This document shows positions 5,969-7,960 of a stretch of DNA of 7,960 bases, in pieces; the stretch's first letter is position 1, and every line of letters starts with the position of its first letter. Both the position numbers and the translations under genes were made by a program. The notes below the pieces were generated by a model. It did no database searches and had not been told where the DNA came from. It saw only the letters and a list, made by a program, of their open reading frames with translations. Source of the DNA: JBEKDJ01 sp050014415 (GTDB lineage Bacteria > Desulfobacterota > BSN033 > UBA1163); the NCBI GenBank assembly GCA_050014415.1, contig JBEKDJ010000269.1:1-7960 (forward strand), in the 5' to 3' direction.

Positions 5969-6090
5969 TCCCCCCTCCATCCCCTCTGCCTACCGGCAGG
6001 CCCTGAACCTAACATGGTACAGGGCAGGCAGGCTTTACAAAAGGGGGGGTTTTACTTCCTCCCTTTTTAAAGGGAGGAAGGGAGGGATTA
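5966..6090 (+). repeat. Composite foldback repeat between purD and the dehydrogenase gene
   Basis: The outer arms are TAATCCC (5966-5972, containing the purD TAA stop) and GGGATTA (6084-6090). Inside are CTGCC/GGCAG (5986-5990 / 5995-5999), CCCTG/CAGGG (6001-6005 / 6020-6024) and a perfect 12-bp stem, CTTCCTCCCTTT (6055-6066) with AAAGGGAGGAAG (6069-6080). The 125-bp unit has no gene. C-rich/G-rich foldbacks of this kind occur as dispersed intergenic repeats. The stem could act as a weak terminator for purD, but no T-run follows it. Confidence 0.6.
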
Positions 6091-6115
6091 TAAGAAAAAA
6101 AGGAGATTTAGGGAA

Positions 6116-7055
6116 ATGTACAGCATTGCTGTGATTCCTGGTGATGGAACCGGTCCAGAGGTCGTCGCCGAAGGCTTAAAGGTTCTGAAGGCAGTCTCCG
6201 AAAAGTTCGATTTCAAGTATCATCTTGAACAATATGATCTGGGTGGAGAGCGATACCTGAAAACCCAAGAGATCCTTCCAGATTCAGTCTTGGAAGAACT
6301 TAAAAGGATGGATGCAATCTACCTCGGAGCGATTGGCCATCCGAAGGTCAAGCCCGGAATTCTGGAACAGGGAATTTTATTAAAGATTCGATTCCAATTG
6401 GATCAATATATCAACCTGAGGCCTGTCAAACTCTACCCGGGAGTAGAAACTCCTTTGAGAGACAAGGGGCCTGAAGATATTGATTTCATCGTTGTGAGGG
6501 AGAATACAGAAGGGGCCTACACGGGTGCGGGAGGATTTCTCAAAAAAGGAACACCGGATGAGATCGCAATCCAGGAGGCCATCCACACTCGAAAAGGTGT
6601 TGAGCGGTGCATCCGGTTTGCCTTTGAATATTGTCGGAAAAGAAACCAGAAGAATAAGGTCACTCTTTGCGGCAAGACAAATGTCCTCACCTATGCCTTT
6701 AATCTTTGGGAAAGGGCTTTTTATGAAGTGGCAAAGGAATTTCAAGGCATCAAAACCGATTATGCCCATGTGGATGCTAGGTGCGATGATTCAGGGAGGA
6801 ATGGGGATTGCTGCTGGGGGGAATATCAATCCGAAAGGGGTCTCCATGTTTGAGCCCATTGGAGGATCCGCTCCCAAATACACGGGACAAGGAGTGGTGA
6901 GTCCTCTTGCAGCCATTGCCGCATGTCAGATGATGCTGGAGCATCTGAGTGAGGAGAGAGCTGCCAGAGGGGTAGAAGAGGCTATTATGAAGGTCGTTGA
7001 GCGCGACGTGAAAAGCCTAAACGCCGGCAAAATGGGACACACAGTCAGTATTTGA
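6116..7055 (+). pseudogene. Isopropylmalate/isocitrate dehydrogenase family gene, broken by an internal deletion
   Basis: Intact members oxidatively decarboxylate 3-isopropylmalate (leucine synthesis) or a related 2-hydroxy acid using NAD(P). From ATG 6116 (AGGAG at 6101-6105) the reading is clean for 221 residues: AVIPGDGTGPEVV (5-17), R92 and R102 in the LRF..LDQYINLRP region, VVRENTEGAYTGAGG (126-140) with R128 and Y135, GKTNVLTYA with K187, then DYAHVDA ending at 6778. There it leaves frame and would stop at 6853. The frame beginning at 6777 carries on as LGAMIQGGMGIAAGGNINP, MFEPIGGSAPKYTG and AGKMG to TGA 7055. Compared with Thermus LeuB, about 27 codons plus 2 nt (about 83 nt) are missing, exactly the segment holding the metal-binding aspartates D241 and D245. 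The usual C-terminal tail after AGKMGY is also short by roughly ten residues. It is either a true pseudogene or an assembly collapse. The family call is firm; LeuB versus a paralogue is uncertain. Confidence 0.88.
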
Positions 7056-7087
7056 AAATCCAAAATCAAAAATTGAAAATCTAAAAT
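7056..7087 (+). repeat. AT-rich word repeat in the leader of the LsrF-like gene
   Basis: The words gaaaatcc, aaaatc, aaaaattg and aaaatctaaaat are periodic and resemble the leader of purH. They share exact words with 2419-2427 and 2441-2451. The stretch starts at the stop codon of the broken dehydrogenase and ends at the GGAGG of the next gene. Confidence 0.45.
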
Positions 7088-7092
7088 GGAGG
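7088..7092 (+). promoter_or_regulatory. Ribosome binding site deciding the LsrF-like start
   Basis: GGAGG ends 5 nt before ATG 7098. An in-frame ATG at 7086 overlaps this site, has no site of its own, and lies within repeat sequence, so ATG 7098 (MEWGMKNRL) is chosen. That start also matches the family, where W-G-M precedes the first strand. Confidence 0.75.
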
Positions 7093-7097
7093 TTACC

Positions 7098-7892
7098 ATG
7101 GAATGGGGAATGAAGAACCGATTGGCACAGTTGATTCAATCCGACGGGCATTGTCTGTTCCTGCCGATTGATCACGGGTACTTTCAGGGGCCGACTCGGA
7201 AATTGGAGAAACCGGGCGAAACGATTCAACCACTGCTTTCCTACTGCGATGGACTCTTTGTTACGAGGGGAGTGCTGCGTGCATCCATCGATCCGGAGAA
7301 TACAAAACCGATCATCCTTCGAGTTTCAGGAGGGACGAGCATCATCGGTAAGAACCTCTCTAATGAAGGTATTACTACCTCCATAGAAGAGGCGATTCGG
7401 CTCAATGTGTCTGCTATGGGTATTTCGGTCTTTGTTGGGAGCGATTACGAGAAGGAATCCCTATTGAATCTAACGAAACTGGTAGACGAAGGAGAGAAAT
7501 ACGGGATTCCTGTGATGGCTGTGACAGCCGTGGGAAAAGAGTTGGAGAAACGGGATGCCCGTTACCTGGCACTCTGTTGCCGGATTGCAGCTGAATTGGG
7601 TGCCAGGATTGTAAAGACCTATTGGTGCGAGAATTTTGAGAAGGTCGTCAACGGTTGTCCGGTCCCGGTGGTCATGGCGGGCGGGCCTAAGGTTGATACG
7701 GAGTTGGAGGTTTATGAGTTTGTTCATGATGGAATGGAAAAAGGTGCGATTGGAGTGAACCTAGGGAGAAACATCTGGCAGAATGACCATCCCGTGGCCG
7801 TGATCAAAGCCTTGCGTGCCATCATCCATGAAAAGGCCACAGTTAAAGAAGCAAACGAGATATTCGAAAAGGGAAAAAAAGCAGGCCCATGA
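7098..7892 (+). CDS. Class I aldolase/thiolase of the DeoC/DhnA superfamily, LsrF-like
   Basis: This 264-residue TIM-barrel enzyme closely resembles E. coli LsrF, which thiolytically cleaves the phosphorylated autoinducer-2 product 3-hydroxy-5-phosphonooxypentane-2,4-dione. Shared blocks are EWGMKNRL (2-9), IDHGYFQGPT (24-33), TRGVLRAS (56-63), SGGTSI (77-82), VGSDYE (113-118), MAVTAVGKE (140-148), RIVKTYW (170-176) with K173 at the position of the Schiff-base lysine, GCPVPVVMAGG (186-196) and phosphate-loop GRNIWQNDHPVA (223-234). It lacks the roughly 30-residue N-terminal extension of E. coli LsrF. No lsr transporter, kinase (LsrK) or regulator is in the window, so an autoinducer role is doubtful. 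Other family members act as fructose-bisphosphate aldolase or ADH synthase for aromatic amino acids. It follows the broken dehydrogenase by 42 nt, and its TGA overlaps the next ATG (ATGA), suggesting translational coupling. Confidence 0.9.
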   Translation: MEWGMKNRLAQLIQSDGHCLFLPIDHGYFQGPTRKLEKPGETIQPLLSYCDGLFVTRGVLRASIDPENTKPIILRVSGGTSIIGKNLSNEGITTSIEEAIRLNVSAMGISVFVGSDYEKESLLNLTKLVDEGEKYGIPVMAVTAVGKELEKRDARYLALCCRIAAELGARIVKTYWCENFEKVVNGCPVPVVMAGGPKVDTELEVYEFVHDGMEKGAIGVNLGRNIWQNDHPVAVIKALRAIIHEKATVKEANEIFEKGKKAGP

Positions 7893-7960
7893 GGGTGGCC
7901 ATCACTAGTACACAAGAAATCCCTATCAATTGTTGCAGATGGATGCTTCACTTTACTCCA
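7889..7960 (+). CDS. Possible start of the next gene, unidentified, truncated by the window end
   Basis: ATG 7889 overlaps the TGA of the LsrF-like gene as ATGA, and the frame stays open for all 24 codons to the window edge. The first residues, MRVAITST, resemble the opening strand of the NifX/NifB-type dinitrogenase iron-molybdenum cofactor family, which often begins MxIAITS. What follows (QEIPINCC...) does not continue that pattern. The ribosome site is weak (GCAGG, 3 nt before). This could be a real coupled gene of another family, a frameshifted NifX-like gene, or no gene at all. Confidence 0.35.
   Translation, partial: MRVAITSTQEIPINCCRWMLHFTP

Noticed and set aside
6055..6080. Rho-independent terminator after purD
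   Set aside because: The 12-bp stem is perfect, but no T-run follows; the next bases are purine-rich and lead into the ribosome site. It is kept as part of a repeat.
5940..6134. 64-codon + strand ORF over the purD end and spacer
   Set aside because: It is encoded by the foldback repeat (GGFNPPSIP, LFKGRKGG), overlaps purD and the next start, and has no protein-like pattern.
6774..6784. Programmed ribosomal frameshift in the dehydrogenase gene
   Set aside because: No slippery heptamer is seen, and about 27 family residues are absent, so shifting frame could not restore the active site.
6525..7055. Separate 176-codon gene in the second dehydrogenase frame
   Set aside because: Only the part after 6777 is family-like. 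The beginning is out-of-frame translation of the same dehydrogenase, so it is the second half of one broken gene.

Overview
The window looks like a bacterial chromosome fragment carrying ordinary metabolic genes, all on the + strand, separated by repeat-rich spacers. A Desulfobacterota/'Deltaproteobacteria'-type anaerobe, probably from a metagenome, is my best guess. It rests on the TRAP binding protein, the stand-alone LUD-domain protein, adjacent purH and purD, a class I aldolase of the LsrF type, and a GTCATTCCCGCG...GGAATGAC palindromic repeat. This is inference only; no rRNA or phylogenetic marker is present.

Layout. Positions 1-701 hold the C-terminal part of a DctP-type TRAP solute-binding protein, followed 27 nt later by an RraA/HMG-aldolase-like protein (729-1379). 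These two form a probable uptake-plus-catabolism unit and are visibly GC-richer than the rest. After a 368-nt spacer comes a LUD-domain (LutC-like, DUF162) protein with a four-cysteine C-terminal motif (1748-2389), then purH (2477-4039). A 654-nt spacer follows, packed with foldback repeats: a 168-bp MITE-like element fused to the purH stop codon, a second 170-bp imperfect foldback, a 62-bp REP-like palindrome and degenerate 'catttgag' words. Then come purD (4694-5968), a 147-nt spacer made of nested inverted repeats, a broken isopropylmalate/isocitrate dehydrogenase family gene (6116-7055), and an LsrF/DhnA-like class I aldolase (7098-7892). An ORF beginning in an ATGA overlap at 7889 runs off the window.

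How the genes relate. purD makes GAR (second step of de novo IMP synthesis) and purH performs the last two steps, so the centre is a purine-synthesis locus. The LUD protein, the dehydrogenase remnant and the aldolase are not purine enzymes; their links to the locus are positional only.

The least ordinary features are the repeats that coincide with the purH and purD stop codons, and the internal deletion of about 83 nt that removes the metal-binding aspartates of the dehydrogenase. I found no convincing undescribed multi-gene system, CRISPR array, phage module or RNA gene.
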